DNA of 64,000 bases from the NCBI RefSeq assembly GCF_026625765.1, contig NZ_CP113062.1, positions 1 to 64,000 on the forward strand. Reading direction: 5' to 3'. A model generated the notes under the pieces. That model was given only the letters and a program-made list of their open reading frames with translations, was not told the DNA's origin and ran no database searches. Shown here piece after piece: positions 22,569 through 30,184 of this stretch. The stretch comes from Frigoribacterium sp. SL97 (GTDB lineage: Bacteria; Actinomycetota; Actinomycetes; Actinomycetales; Microbacteriaceae). Within the stretch, counting starts at the first letter, position 1; every line of letters starts with the position of its first letter. Both the position numbers and the translations under genes were made by a program.

Positions 22569-23566
22569 CAGCGTTCCCTCTCTGCTCGTTCGACCCGGTT
22601 CTGTGCCCGGATGAAGAAGATGGTGATGACGACGATGACGAGCGTCAGCGCCGTCGCGATGGTCGCGCCGTAGCCGACCTGCTGGCTCTGGAAGAACTCG
22701 CTGTACGCGTAGTAGCTCGGCACGATCGTCGAGTCGCCGGGGCCGCCGCGGGTCAGGGCGTAGATCGGTCCGAACACCTTCAACGCGGCGATCGTGCAGG
22801 TCAGCACGACGACGAAGATCTCGGGGCGGATGATGCTCACCGTGATCGCCCGGAACCGCTGGAACCAGCCGGCGCCGTCGAGTTCGGCGGCCTCGTACAG
22901 CTCCGGGTCGACCCGTTGCAGTGCGGCCATGAAGATGACGACGGGATAGCCGAGCTGCACCCAGACCATTACCACCATGATGCTGAGCAGCGCGGTGTCG
23001 GGGCTGCCGAGCCAGTTGTGCTGCAGGGCGCCCAGCCCCACCGCGTCGAGGACGGTGTTGAGCGCGCCGTTCTCGGGTCGGAGTATCCAACCGATGACGA
23101 TCGCGGCGATCGCCACGGGCAGGATCTGCGGCAGGTAGTAGGTCGCCCGCAGGAACGACGCCAGACGGCCGCCGAACTTCCGGCCGATCAGGTCGAACAG
23201 CATCGCGGCGAGCAGGAGGCCCAGCACGGTGGGGACCACCACCATGGCGATGATGAGGAAGACGCTGTTGAGGAAGGACGTCCAGAAGCGGTCGTCGCTC
23301 ATCAGCTCGCGCCAGTTGTCGAGCCCCGCCCAGGTCGGCGGGCGGATGCCCCGGTAGTCGGTGAAGCTGAGGTAGACGTTCCAGATCAGCGGGACCAGGA
23401 TCACGACCGCGAACAGGACGAAGCCGGGGATCAGGTACAGCCAGAAGCCCGCGCGGCGGGCTCCGGGCAGGAGGCTCTCCTCCGGCGGGAGGGCCGACGA
23501 CGTGCGTCGGCCCTCGCGACGGGGGCGCGCCTCCCTGGCACCGGGGCGGGTGTCGAGGGAGGTCAC
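22568..23566 (-). CDS. Sugar ABC transporter permease (MalF type)
   Basis: This is the partner permease of 332 residues with about 40 cytoplasmic residues before the first helix (FWLYLIPGFVLFAVVILVPL). The EAA loop ELYEAAELDGAGWFQRFRAI lies near residue 235. The start is GTG at 23566, two bases beyond the stop of the binding-protein gene and preceded by GGGAAG. Function and partners follow from the neighbours. The N-terminal tail contains a dispersed-motif copy (23526-23534). Confidence 0.92.
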   Translation of the reverse strand: MTSLDTRPGAREARPRREGRRTSSALPPEESLLPGARRAGFWLYLIPGFVLFAVVILVPLIWNVYLSFTDYRGIRPPTWAGLDNWRELMSDDRFWTSFLNSVFLIIAMVVVPTVLGLLLAAMLFDLIGRKFGGRLASFLRATYYLPQILPVAIAAIVIGWILRPENGALNTVLDAVGLGALQHNWLGSPDTALLSIMVVMVWVQLGYPVVIFMAALQRVDPELYEAAELDGAGWFQRFRAITVSIIRPEIFVVVLTCTIAALKVFGPIYALTRGGPGDSTIVPSYYAYSEFFQSQQVGYGATIATALTLVIVVITIFFIRAQNRVERAERER

Positions 23567-23568
23567 GG

Positions 23569-24864
23569 CTACTTCCCGGTGATGTCGTCGACGCCGCTCT
23601 GGTACTGGTCGCCCAGGGTGGTGAGCATCTCGTCCGGCGTGGCGGTGCCGTTGACGAGCTCCTGGGTGCCGGCGACCAGCTGGTCGTAGAAGGTCGGCGT
23701 GGGCCAGTCCGGGTAGAACGCCAGGCCGTCGCGGTCGAGCAAGGTGTTGAAGTTCGCGATCAACTCCTGGCTCTTCGGGTCGGTGATGTCGGCCGGGTCG
23801 GCCTTCACCGGCACGCCGCCGTTGTTGCCGATGAGGTTCTGGATCTCGGGGCGCATCGTGATGTCGATGAACTCGTACGCGAGGTCCTTGTTGGCCGCGT
23901 TCTCGGGGACGACCCAGAGGTTGCCGCCCGACCCGGGTGCCATGTCGCTGCCGGGGAACAGGAACGTGCCCCAGTCGAAGGTCGCCTCGTCGGCGACCCG
24001 TCCGGCCCACCAGCTGCCGGAGACCATGATCGGCGCCCCGCCGCTCATGAAGGTCGTGCCCATGTCCTCGGCCTTGATGCCGGTGACGTCCTTCGAGATC
24101 CAGCCGTTGTCGACGTACTCCTTCAGCTTGTCGGCGGCGTAGGTCAGCTCGGGGCCCTGCCAGTCGACGTCGCCCTCGTAGAGCTGGTAGTCGTCGACGA
24201 ACGAACGGTCGGCCTTCGAGAGGGCCAGCTGGTAGAACAACTGCCCGAGCGGGTACTCGCCACCGGCCTCGGCGAGCGGCGTGATGCCGGCGTCGGCGAA
24301 GGTCTGCAGGGCCGTCTCGAACTCGTCGTACGTCGTGGGCACCGCGATGCCCTGCTCGGCGAAGGCGTCCTTGTTGTAGAACACCTCGACGTACTCGCCG
24401 TAGTTCGGGATGCCGTACCAGCTGCCCGAGCCCATGACGCCCTTCTCGTCGTACTTCGAGGTCGTGGCGATCGACGGGGCGAGGTCGTCGTCCCAGCCGT
24501 ACTCGTCGACGGCGTCGTCGAGGTTCGCGAGCAGCCCCTGGCTCGCGAGCAGGCCCGCCGTGGCGTTGCCCTTGTTGTACTCGAGGATGTCGGGTGCCTC
24601 GTTCGAGTTGAGCACCTGGCTCGCGGTCGAGCGGATCTGCTCGAAGCTCTTCTCCTCGAACTCGACCTTCGCACCGGTCTCTTCCTCGAAGGTGGCGATC
24701 GCCTGGTCCCAGGCGATGCCCATGGCGCTGGTCTCGCTCTCGAAGTGCCAGAGCTTCAGCACGTCGGGGTCGGACGACCCCGAGCTGCCTGCCGAGCATC
24801 CGGTCAGCAGCGCCGCGGTGGCCGCGAGGGCCGTCCCGACGGCGACGATGCGTCGTTTCTTCAT
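23569..24864 (-). CDS. Sugar ABC transporter substrate-binding lipoprotein
   Basis: This 431-residue extracytoplasmic solute-binding protein (family 1) has a lipoprotein signal peptide (charged MKKRR start, hydrophobic stretch, lipobox LLTGC with the modified cysteine near residue 23). It is the first gene of the importer and alpha-xylosidase unit. A GGAGG ribosome-binding site lies seven bases before ATG 24864. A perfect LacI-type operator (24895-24918) lies just upstream. The ligand is likely an alpha-xyloside such as isoprimeverose, which is inference from the GH31 gene. Confidence 0.93.
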   Translation of the reverse strand: MKKRRIVAVGTALAATAALLTGCSAGSSGSSDPDVLKLWHFESETSAMGIAWDQAIATFEEETGAKVEFEEKSFEQIRSTASQVLNSNEAPDILEYNKGNATAGLLASQGLLANLDDAVDEYGWDDDLAPSIATTSKYDEKGVMGSGSWYGIPNYGEYVEVFYNKDAFAEQGIAVPTTYDEFETALQTFADAGITPLAEAGGEYPLGQLFYQLALSKADRSFVDDYQLYEGDVDWQGPELTYAADKLKEYVDNGWISKDVTGIKAEDMGTTFMSGGAPIMVSGSWWAGRVADEATFDWGTFLFPGSDMAPGSGGNLWVVPENAANKDLAYEFIDITMRPEIQNLIGNNGGVPVKADPADITDPKSQELIANFNTLLDRDGLAFYPDWPTPTFYDQLVAGTQELVNGTATPDEMLTTLGDQYQSGVDDITGK

Positions 24865-24894
24865 GTGTCTACCTCCTCGTAGAGGCCCCGTGCC

Positions 24895-24918
24895 GATCGT
24901 CGAAGCGTTTCGACGATC
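24895..24918. promoter_or_regulatory. LacI-family operator of the sugar importer operon
   Basis: A perfect inverted repeat has ten-base arms (GATCGTCGAA and TTCGACGATC) around a four-base centre that includes the LacI-typical central CG. It lies 30 bases before the binding-protein start codon. A related core occurs at 26038-26051 upstream of the LacI gene. Confidence 0.85.
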
Positions 24919-24989
24919 AGCGTGGAGCGATGTGATCTGGCCGTCGGATGACGGTGGTGCGATGGTGCGGTGGTGCGGTCGGTAGGGGT

Positions 24990-26006
24990 TCAGGAGGCGC
25001 GGGCCGGCCCGGAGACCGAGCCCTTCGCCAGGTAGGTGGGCGCGATCAACTCGACGCCCGTGTCGAGATGACCGTCGATCCGCTCGAAGGCGGCCCCGAC
25101 CGCCCGCGAGCACATCTCGTCGATCGGCAGCGGGATGGTGTCGAGGGCCGGCTCGAACTCGTCGGCGGGGTAGCTGGCACAGGCCGCCAGCACCGAGAGG
25201 TCGCGGGGGATCTCGAGTCCGAGGCGGCGGACGCGCTGGAGGACGGCCTCGGCGGTGGGCTCGCTGCAGTGCAGCACGAGCGCGGTCATGCCGGGCAGCC
25301 TCTCGCGGAGGTCGTCGAACGCCCGGACGGCCGACGCCCGCCCGAGGTCCGCCGCCACGGTCAGCGTCTCGACGCCGCGGCTGTCGGCCCGGCCCGCGAA
25401 GGCGTCGTCGAAACGTCGGATGAAGCCGGTGTCGCGCTCGCCGTACGAGGCCGGGTGACCGATGACGCCGATGGTCCGGTGCCCGGCGTCGGCCAGACGG
25501 TCGACGCTCTCGGCGGCTGCGGCCGCGAAGTCGAGGTCGATGCAGGCGAGGTCGTCGACGCCCTGCGGGATGCCGATGAACCCGGCCGGCAGGTCGAGTT
25601 CGCGCACGAGGTCGACGCGCTCGTCGACGGTCGCGACGCCGATCGCGACGACGCCGTCGACGAGGGAGCTCGAGGCCACGCGCCGGATGCCGGACACCTC
25701 GTCGTCGGTGGCGAGGAGCAACACGTCGTAGTCCCGACGACGGGCCGCCTCGACGACGGCGGTGACGAACCGCATCTGGGTGGGCTGGTGGTTGTCGGGC
25801 CGGATCGGCGCGCTGAGCGCCAGGATGTTGGTCCGGGCACCGGCGAGCATGCGGGCTCCGGCATGCGGCCGGTAGCCGAGCCGCTCGACGGCGTCGGTGA
25901 CCCGTTGCCGGGTCGACGCCGCGATCGACCGCTTGCCGGACAGGGCGTACGAGACCGTCGAGATCGACACACCGGCGGCCTGGGCCACGTCGTGGATCGT
26001 CGTCAT
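24990..26006 (-). CDS. LacI-family transcriptional regulator of the importer operon
   Basis: This 338-residue regulator has the LacI helix-turn-helix and hinge (TTIHDVAQAAGVSISTVSYA, residues 2-21) followed by a periplasmic-binding-protein-like sensor domain. It lies upstream of the importer and alpha-xylosidase genes on the same strand and divergent from xylA. Operators with the expected AAGCGnTT core precede both its target and its own gene, so it probably represses both. The inducer is unknown but likely a xyloside. The last three codons before TGA are a dispersed-motif copy, as in xylR. Confidence 0.92.
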   Translation of the reverse strand: MTTIHDVAQAAGVSISTVSYALSGKRSIAASTRQRVTDAVERLGYRPHAGARMLAGARTNILALSAPIRPDNHQPTQMRFVTAVVEAARRRDYDVLLLATDDEVSGIRRVASSSLVDGVVAIGVATVDERVDLVRELDLPAGFIGIPQGVDDLACIDLDFAAAAAESVDRLADAGHRTIGVIGHPASYGERDTGFIRRFDDAFAGRADSRGVETLTVAADLGRASAVRAFDDLRERLPGMTALVLHCSEPTAEAVLQRVRRLGLEIPRDLSVLAACASYPADEFEPALDTIPLPIDEMCSRAVGAAFERIDGHLDTGVELIAPTYLAKGSVSGPARAS

Positions 26007-26037
26007 GATGACCTCGCTGTCGGTTGCCGAACGGGTG

Positions 26038-26051
26038 CGGAAGCGCTTCGA
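26038..26051. promoter_or_regulatory. Probable autoregulatory LacI operator
   Basis: The perfect palindrome GAAGCGCTTC (26040-26049) with flanking CG lies about 32 bases upstream of the LacI start codon. It shares the AAGCGnTT core with the operator at 24895-24918. Confidence 0.65.
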
Positions 26052-26100
26052 CTGCCGCGGGTCGAGACACTACGTCAGCCGCGGCGGGGCGCGCAAGTCT

Positions 26101-26121
26101 TTTGTGGGAGCCCGCGACAAA
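26101..26121. promoter_or_regulatory. Probable XylR operator upstream of xylA
   Basis: TTTGTGG, seven bases, CGACAAA: identical half-sites and spacing to the xylB site at 15576-15596. It lies in the divergent region between lacI and xylA, just upstream of the proposed xylA promoter. Confidence 0.75.
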
Positions 26122-26134
26122 TGGCCCAGACCTC

Positions 26135-26163
26135 TTCCGAACCAGCGAAGGACGGGATATGTT
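26135..26163 (+). promoter_or_regulatory. Possible xylA promoter
   Basis: TTCCGA (26135-26140) and TATGTT (26158-26163) are 17 bases apart, giving a leader of about 65 bases before xylA. The -35 match is weak. Confidence 0.4.
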
Positions 26164-26235
26164 GAGGCTCACAACATTCGCGTCGGGGCGGGATCGCCCC
26201 ACGCGACCGACCCCTCGACCCTGGAAGGGACACCG

Positions 26236-27429
26236 ATGTCCACCACCCCCACCCGCGAAGACAAGTTCTCGTTCGGCCTCTGGACGATCGGCTACAACGG
26301 CTCGGACCCCTTCGGCGGCCCGACCCGCCCCCAGCTCGACGTCGTCGAGGCCGTCGAGAACCTCGACCGCCTCGGCGCGTACGGCCTGACCTTCCACGAC
26401 GACGACCTGTTCGCCTTCGGCTCGACCGACGCCGAGCGCCAGAAGCAGATCGACCGCCTGAAGGGCGCCCTCGACGCGACCGGGATCGTCGTGCCGATGG
26501 TCACCACGAACCTCTTCAGCGCACCCGTCTTCAAGGACGGCGGCTTCACCTCGAACGACCGTGGCGTGCGACGTTTCGCCCTGCGCAAGGTGCTCCGCAA
26601 CATCGACCTCGCCGCCGAGCTCGGCGCGAAGACCTTCGTCATGTGGGGTGGTCGCGAGGGCGCCGAGTACGACAGCGCGAAGGACGTGCAGGCCGCCCTC
26701 TCGCGCTACAAGGAGGGCGTCGACATGCTCTCGCAGTACGTGCTCGACAAGGGCTACGACCTGCGCTTCGCGATCGAGCCCAAGCCCAACGAGCCCCGCG
26801 GCGACATCCTGCTGCCGACCCTCGGTCACGCGATCGCGTTCATCGAGACGCTCGAGCACCCCGAGATGGCCGGCGTGAACCCCGAGGTCGGTCACGAGCA
26901 GATGGCCGGACTGAACTTCACGGCCGGCATCGCCCAGGCGCTCTACCAGGGCAAGCTCTTCCACATCGACCTCAACGGCCAGCGCGGCATCAAGTACGAC
27001 CAGGACCTCGTGTTCGGCCACGGCGACCTCCAGAACGCCTTCTCGCTCGTCGACCTGCTGGAGCACGGCTCGCCCCAGGGCGGACCGACCTACGACGGCC
27101 CGCGTCACTTCGACTACAAGCCCTCGCGCACCGAGACGATCGACGGCGTGTGGGAGTCCGCGGCCGCCAACATGCGGATGTACCTGCTCCTCAAGGAGCG
27201 CGCGCAGGCCTTCCGCGCCGACCCCGAGGTGCAGGAGGCCCTGGCCGCCAGCCAGGTCGCCGAGCTCTCGGTGAACACCCTCGCCGACGGTGAAGGCTAC
27301 GAGCAGTTGCTCGCCGACCGCGCCTCCTACGAGGACTTCGACGCCGACGCCCACTTCGGCGGACACGGGTACGGCTTCGTGCGGTTGCAGCAGCTCGCCC
27401 TCGAGCACCTGATGGGCGCTCGGGGCTAG
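26236..27429 (+). CDS. xylA: Xylose isomerase
   Basis: This 397-residue metal-dependent enzyme converts D-xylose to D-xylulose and is of the shorter class I type usual in actinobacteria. Active-site stretches are present: YGLTFHDDDLFAFG with the catalytic His near residue 54, IEPKPNEPRGD, NPEVGHEQMAG and HIDLNGQRGIKYDQD, which supply metal ligands. The ATG at 26236 follows GGAAGGGA. It is controlled by the same operator type as xylB and followed by a strong hairpin terminator. Confidence 0.97.
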   Translation: MSTTPTREDKFSFGLWTIGYNGSDPFGGPTRPQLDVVEAVENLDRLGAYGLTFHDDDLFAFGSTDAERQKQIDRLKGALDATGIVVPMVTTNLFSAPVFKDGGFTSNDRGVRRFALRKVLRNIDLAAELGAKTFVMWGGREGAEYDSAKDVQAALSRYKEGVDMLSQYVLDKGYDLRFAIEPKPNEPRGDILLPTLGHAIAFIETLEHPEMAGVNPEVGHEQMAGLNFTAGIAQALYQGKLFHIDLNGQRGIKYDQDLVFGHGDLQNAFSLVDLLEHGSPQGGPTYDGPRHFDYKPSRTETIDGVWESAAANMRMYLLLKERAQAFRADPEVQEALAASQVAELSVNTLADGEGYEQLLADRASYEDFDADAHFGGHGYGFVRLQQLALEHLMGARG

Positions 27430-27434
27430 AGCCC

Positions 27435-27471
27435 GGCGCGTCGGCGTTCGCATCGCGAGCGCCGACGCGCC
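27435..27471 (+). terminator. xylA terminator hairpin
   Basis: A 16-base-pair stem (27435-27450 with 27456-27471, one G-U pair) encloses a five-base loop and starts six bases after the xylA stop codon. No T-run follows, as is common in actinobacteria. Confidence 0.75.
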
Positions 27472-27570
27472 CCGTCCGGTCGGGCGGCCGACCCGGCGGC
27501 ACCAGCAGGGGGTAGGAATCCGGTATATTACGAGCATTGCTCTGAAGACCGGCCGAACGGATCGACCTCG

Positions 27571-28716
27571 ATGACTGCCCGCCCCTTGCGCCCCCGCCGC
27601 TCGGCGACCGATCGACCGTCGGTCGCCGTCATCGGCACCCGCGGCTACCCCAGCTACTACGGCGGGTTCGAGACCGCGGTGCGCCGGATCGCCCCCGCCC
27701 TGGTCGACGCCGGCTGGGACGTCACGGTCTACGGTCGCGACGGGTCGACCCGCGACGACGACCCCGCCCGCGACCGTCGGGTCACCTCCCGCCTGACGAA
27801 GGGCGTCGAGAGCAAATCGCTCAGCACCCTGAGCTACGGCCTCACCGCCGTCCTGGACGCCCTCATGCGCCGGCCCGACGCGGCCCTCGTCATGAACGTG
27901 GCCAACGGCTTCTGGCTGCCCTTGCTCAGACTGCGCGGCATCCCCGTCCTGGTCAACGTCGACGGCATCGAGTGGGAGCGTGCCAAGTGGGGACGCGCGG
28001 CGAAGACGGTGTTCCGTCTCGGAGCCAAGGCCAGCGCGCGCTTCGCGAACGGGCTGATCTGCGACGCCCGCGAGATCGTCCGGCGCTGGCAGGCCGACTT
28101 CGGCGTGGACGGCCTGTTCATCCCCTACGGCGGCGACCCGGTCCGCGACCTGCCGGTCGAGCCGGGCCAGCGACACCGCGGGTACGCCCTGGTCGTCGCG
28201 CGCTTCGTCCCCGAGAACACCGTCGTCGAGTTCGTCGAGGCGGCCCGCTCGATCGCCGAGCGGCACGACGTGGTCATCGTCGGCTCGACCGGCTACGGCG
28301 GCGAACTCGACGAGCTCGTGCGCGGACTGGCCGAGGCGAACGACCGCGTGACCTGGCTCGGCCACGTCAGCGACGACGATCGTCTGCACGCCCTCTGGCA
28401 GCACGCCGGGGCCTACTTCCACGGCCACAGCGTCGGCGGCACGAACCCGGCGCTGGTGCAGGCCATGTTCGCGGGGGCGCCCGTCGTCGCGCGCGACACC
28501 GTCTACAACCGCGAGGTGCTCGACGGAGCCGGCACCCTCGTGGCGCCCGAGCCCGCCGCCATCGCCGCCGCCGTCACCGCGCTGCTCGACGATCCGGCCG
28601 AGCAGGAACGCCTCAGCGCGGCGGCCCTTTCTCGTGCCGCGGACGCCTACACCTGGCAGTCCGTCTGCGACGCCTACGAGGAGGCGCTGAGAGCGACCCT
28701 GCCCCGCTCGCGCTGA
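27571..28716 (+). CDS. Glycosyltransferase (DUF1972 plus GT4 type)
   Basis: This 381-residue protein starts with a DUF1972-like domain (VAVIGTRGYPSYYGGFETAVRR, given here as residues around 18-39; the GTRG-YGGFET pattern is typical) and continues as a GT-B fold GT4-like transferase. The C-terminal donor-site block GTNPALVQAMFAGAPVVARD is clear. Such enzymes transfer deoxyhexoses during polysaccharide synthesis; donor and acceptor are unknown. A TATATT -10-like element lies at 27524-27529. It stands apart from the main polysaccharide locus, which begins about 4 kb downstream. Confidence 0.87.
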   Translation: MTARPLRPRRSATDRPSVAVIGTRGYPSYYGGFETAVRRIAPALVDAGWDVTVYGRDGSTRDDDPARDRRVTSRLTKGVESKSLSTLSYGLTAVLDALMRRPDAALVMNVANGFWLPLLRLRGIPVLVNVDGIEWERAKWGRAAKTVFRLGAKASARFANGLICDAREIVRRWQADFGVDGLFIPYGGDPVRDLPVEPGQRHRGYALVVARFVPENTVVEFVEAARSIAERHDVVIVGSTGYGGELDELVRGLAEANDRVTWLGHVSDDDRLHALWQHAGAYFHGHSVGGTNPALVQAMFAGAPVVARDTVYNREVLDGAGTLVAPEPAAIAAAVTALLDDPAEQERLSAAALSRAADAYTWQSVCDAYEEALRATLPRSR

Positions 28717-28739
28717 CCGACGATCCCCCCGCACAATAA

Positions 28740-28770
28740 CTTGCACAAAGGTGTGCAAGATCGTACGATC
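28740..28770. promoter_or_regulatory. Promoter overlapping two palindromes (TetR operator)
   Basis: TTGCAC (28741-28746) and TACGAT (28764-28769) are 17 bases apart, and the ATG at 28776 follows six bases after the -10, giving a leaderless transcript. Two palindromes overlap it: CTTGCACA/TGTGCAAG with a four-base centre (28740-28759) and GATCGTACGATC (28759-28770). Confidence 0.8.
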
Positions 28771-28775
28771 GGGTC

Positions 28776-29468
28776 ATGCCTGCCGCCGATGACCCCGTCC
28801 GCGCCACCCGTGCGCCACGCCGCGACGCCACTGCGAACCGCGACGCACTGATCTCCGCCGCGGCACTGCTTCTCAACCGCGACCCGTCCGTGTCGCTCGA
28901 GGCCATCGCCGCCGAGGCTGGCCTGTCCCGACGCTCGGTCTACGGCCACTTCGCCACGCGGGACGACCTCGTGCGCGAGGTCAGCCTGCGCGGTGCCGCC
29001 CGCATCGGCGTCGCCGCGCGACCGGCACCGATCGCGGACCCCGTCGTGCAACTCGCCTCCCTGGCCGCCCGACTCTGGGCCGAGGTCGAGCACGTGCGCG
29101 TCATGGCGCAGCTGACCGTGCGCGGCCCGATGGCCCACGAGGTCGGCGAGGCGCTCGCCCCGTTGCGGAAGACCGTCCGCGACGTCGTCCGTCGTGGCGT
29201 GGAATCCGGACGCATGCGCGACGACATCGCTCCCCACACGCTGGCCCACCTGGTGGAGGGCGCCGCCCTGTCCGTGCTCGACGAGGCCACGACGCAGCGG
29301 CTCAGCCGCTCCGAGGGCCACCGGCTCGTCATGCTGGCGGTGCTCGGCGTCGTCGGCCTCGACTGGCGCACCGCCGGCGACCTCGTCGCGACCGCCCCCG
29401 AACTCGCGCTCCCTCCCGAACCGGCGACCGGCGCCTCCTCGATGCCCCCGACCGGAGAACCCGCATGA
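28776..29468 (+). CDS. TetR-family regulator heading a YhgE/Pip cassette
   Basis: This 230-residue regulator has a TetR helix-turn-helix at about residues 45-70 (SLEAIAAEAGLSRRSVYGHF) and a helical sensor domain. It is the first gene of a three-gene unit: its stop overlaps the next start (ATGA at 29465), and that gene overlaps the YhgE/Pip gene (GTGA). The palindromes on its promoter indicate autoregulation. The ligand is unknown. A dispersed-motif variant (GGCGCCTCC) lies near its 3' end. Confidence 0.9.
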   Translation: MPAADDPVRATRAPRRDATANRDALISAAALLLNRDPSVSLEAIAAEAGLSRRSVYGHFATRDDLVREVSLRGAARIGVAARPAPIADPVVQLASLAARLWAEVEHVRVMAQLTVRGPMAHEVGEALAPLRKTVRDVVRRGVESGRMRDDIAPHTLAHLVEGAALSVLDEATTQRLSRSEGHRLVMLAVLGVVGLDWRTAGDLVATAPELALPPEPATGASSMPPTGEPA

Positions 29469-30184
29469 GACTCGAACTGCACGACGTCGCGATCGGCGAC
29501 GGTCCCGGCGCGGCACTCCCCCGGCTGAGCGCGGTCGCCGACCGCTGGGTCCCGGGCTTCGTCGCGGTCGAGACCGAGAACGCGCCCACCCTGGCGTCAC
29601 TCGTCGCGTGGGGCCGCATGCGCCCCGAGACCGGACGGGTGACGATCGACGGTCGGGCGGACGACGCGGCGATCCGCGCCTCCTTCGCCCTCGTCGACAC
29701 CCCCACCGTCGCCGAACCGTTCGCGGCCCTCACGGTCGTCCAGGTCGCCCGCGAAGAGCTCGCCCTCGCCGGGCTCCGCGCCGACAAGGCCTCGGCTCGT
29801 CTGCTGCTCGAGGAGATCGGGCTGGACGAGCACGAGCGGACCCGCCTGAGCGCCCTGCCCACCGAGCTGCGCGTCCGCCTGCTCTGCGAGTTGGCGGTGC
29901 TGCGCCCCGAGGTGCGCGGGCTGGTCGTGACCACCCCCGAACGGCACGGAGGCGACGTCGCCGCCTGGCTCTCGGTCGTCCACGACCTCGTCGGCCGCGA
30001 CTACACCGTGTTGACCATCACCGGGTTCGCGGCCCTCGCGACGATCGAGTCGCTGCCCACGCCCGAGTTCGCCGCGGCCGGGACCGACGCCGTACCCGAG
30101 ACCGACACCGCGCCTCCTTTCTCCCCTGACGACACCGCGGTCGCCACCACCCCCGACACCTCCGTCGAAAGCGACCAGCCGTGA
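29465..30184 (+). CDS. Degenerate ABC-ATPase-like protein without Walker A
   Basis: This 239-residue protein is not recognised by a clear motif, but its layout follows an ABC ATPase. The segment after the expected P-loop reads GRMRPETGRVTIDG (compare the usual GLLxPdsGxVxldG). A signature-like stretch LSALPTELRVRLLCELAVL precedes LVVTTPERH where Walker B should be. The P-loop position holds VETENAPTLASLV, so the GxxGxGKS/T is missing and the Walker B acidic residues are lost. ATP hydrolysis is therefore unlikely. The final 40 residues are acidic and low in complexity. Coupled overlaps on both sides suggest it works with the YhgE/Pip membrane protein. The family reading is inference. Confidence 0.6.
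   Translation: MRLELHDVAIGDGPGAALPRLSAVADRWVPGFVAVETENAPTLASLVAWGRMRPETGRVTIDGRADDAAIRASFALVDTPTVAEPFAALTVVQVAREELALAGLRADKASARLLLEEIGLDEHERTRLSALPTELRVRLLCELAVLRPEVRGLVVTTPERHGGDVAAWLSVVHDLVGRDYTVLTITGFAALATIESLPTPEFAAAGTDAVPETDTAPPFSPDDTAVATTPDTSVESDQP

Noticed and set aside
23569..28758. A 1700-codon open frame on the minus strand
   Set aside because: Only its 3' part (23569-24864) is a real gene, the sugar-binding lipoprotein. The rest reads antisense or out of frame through lacI, xylA and the glycosyltransferase.
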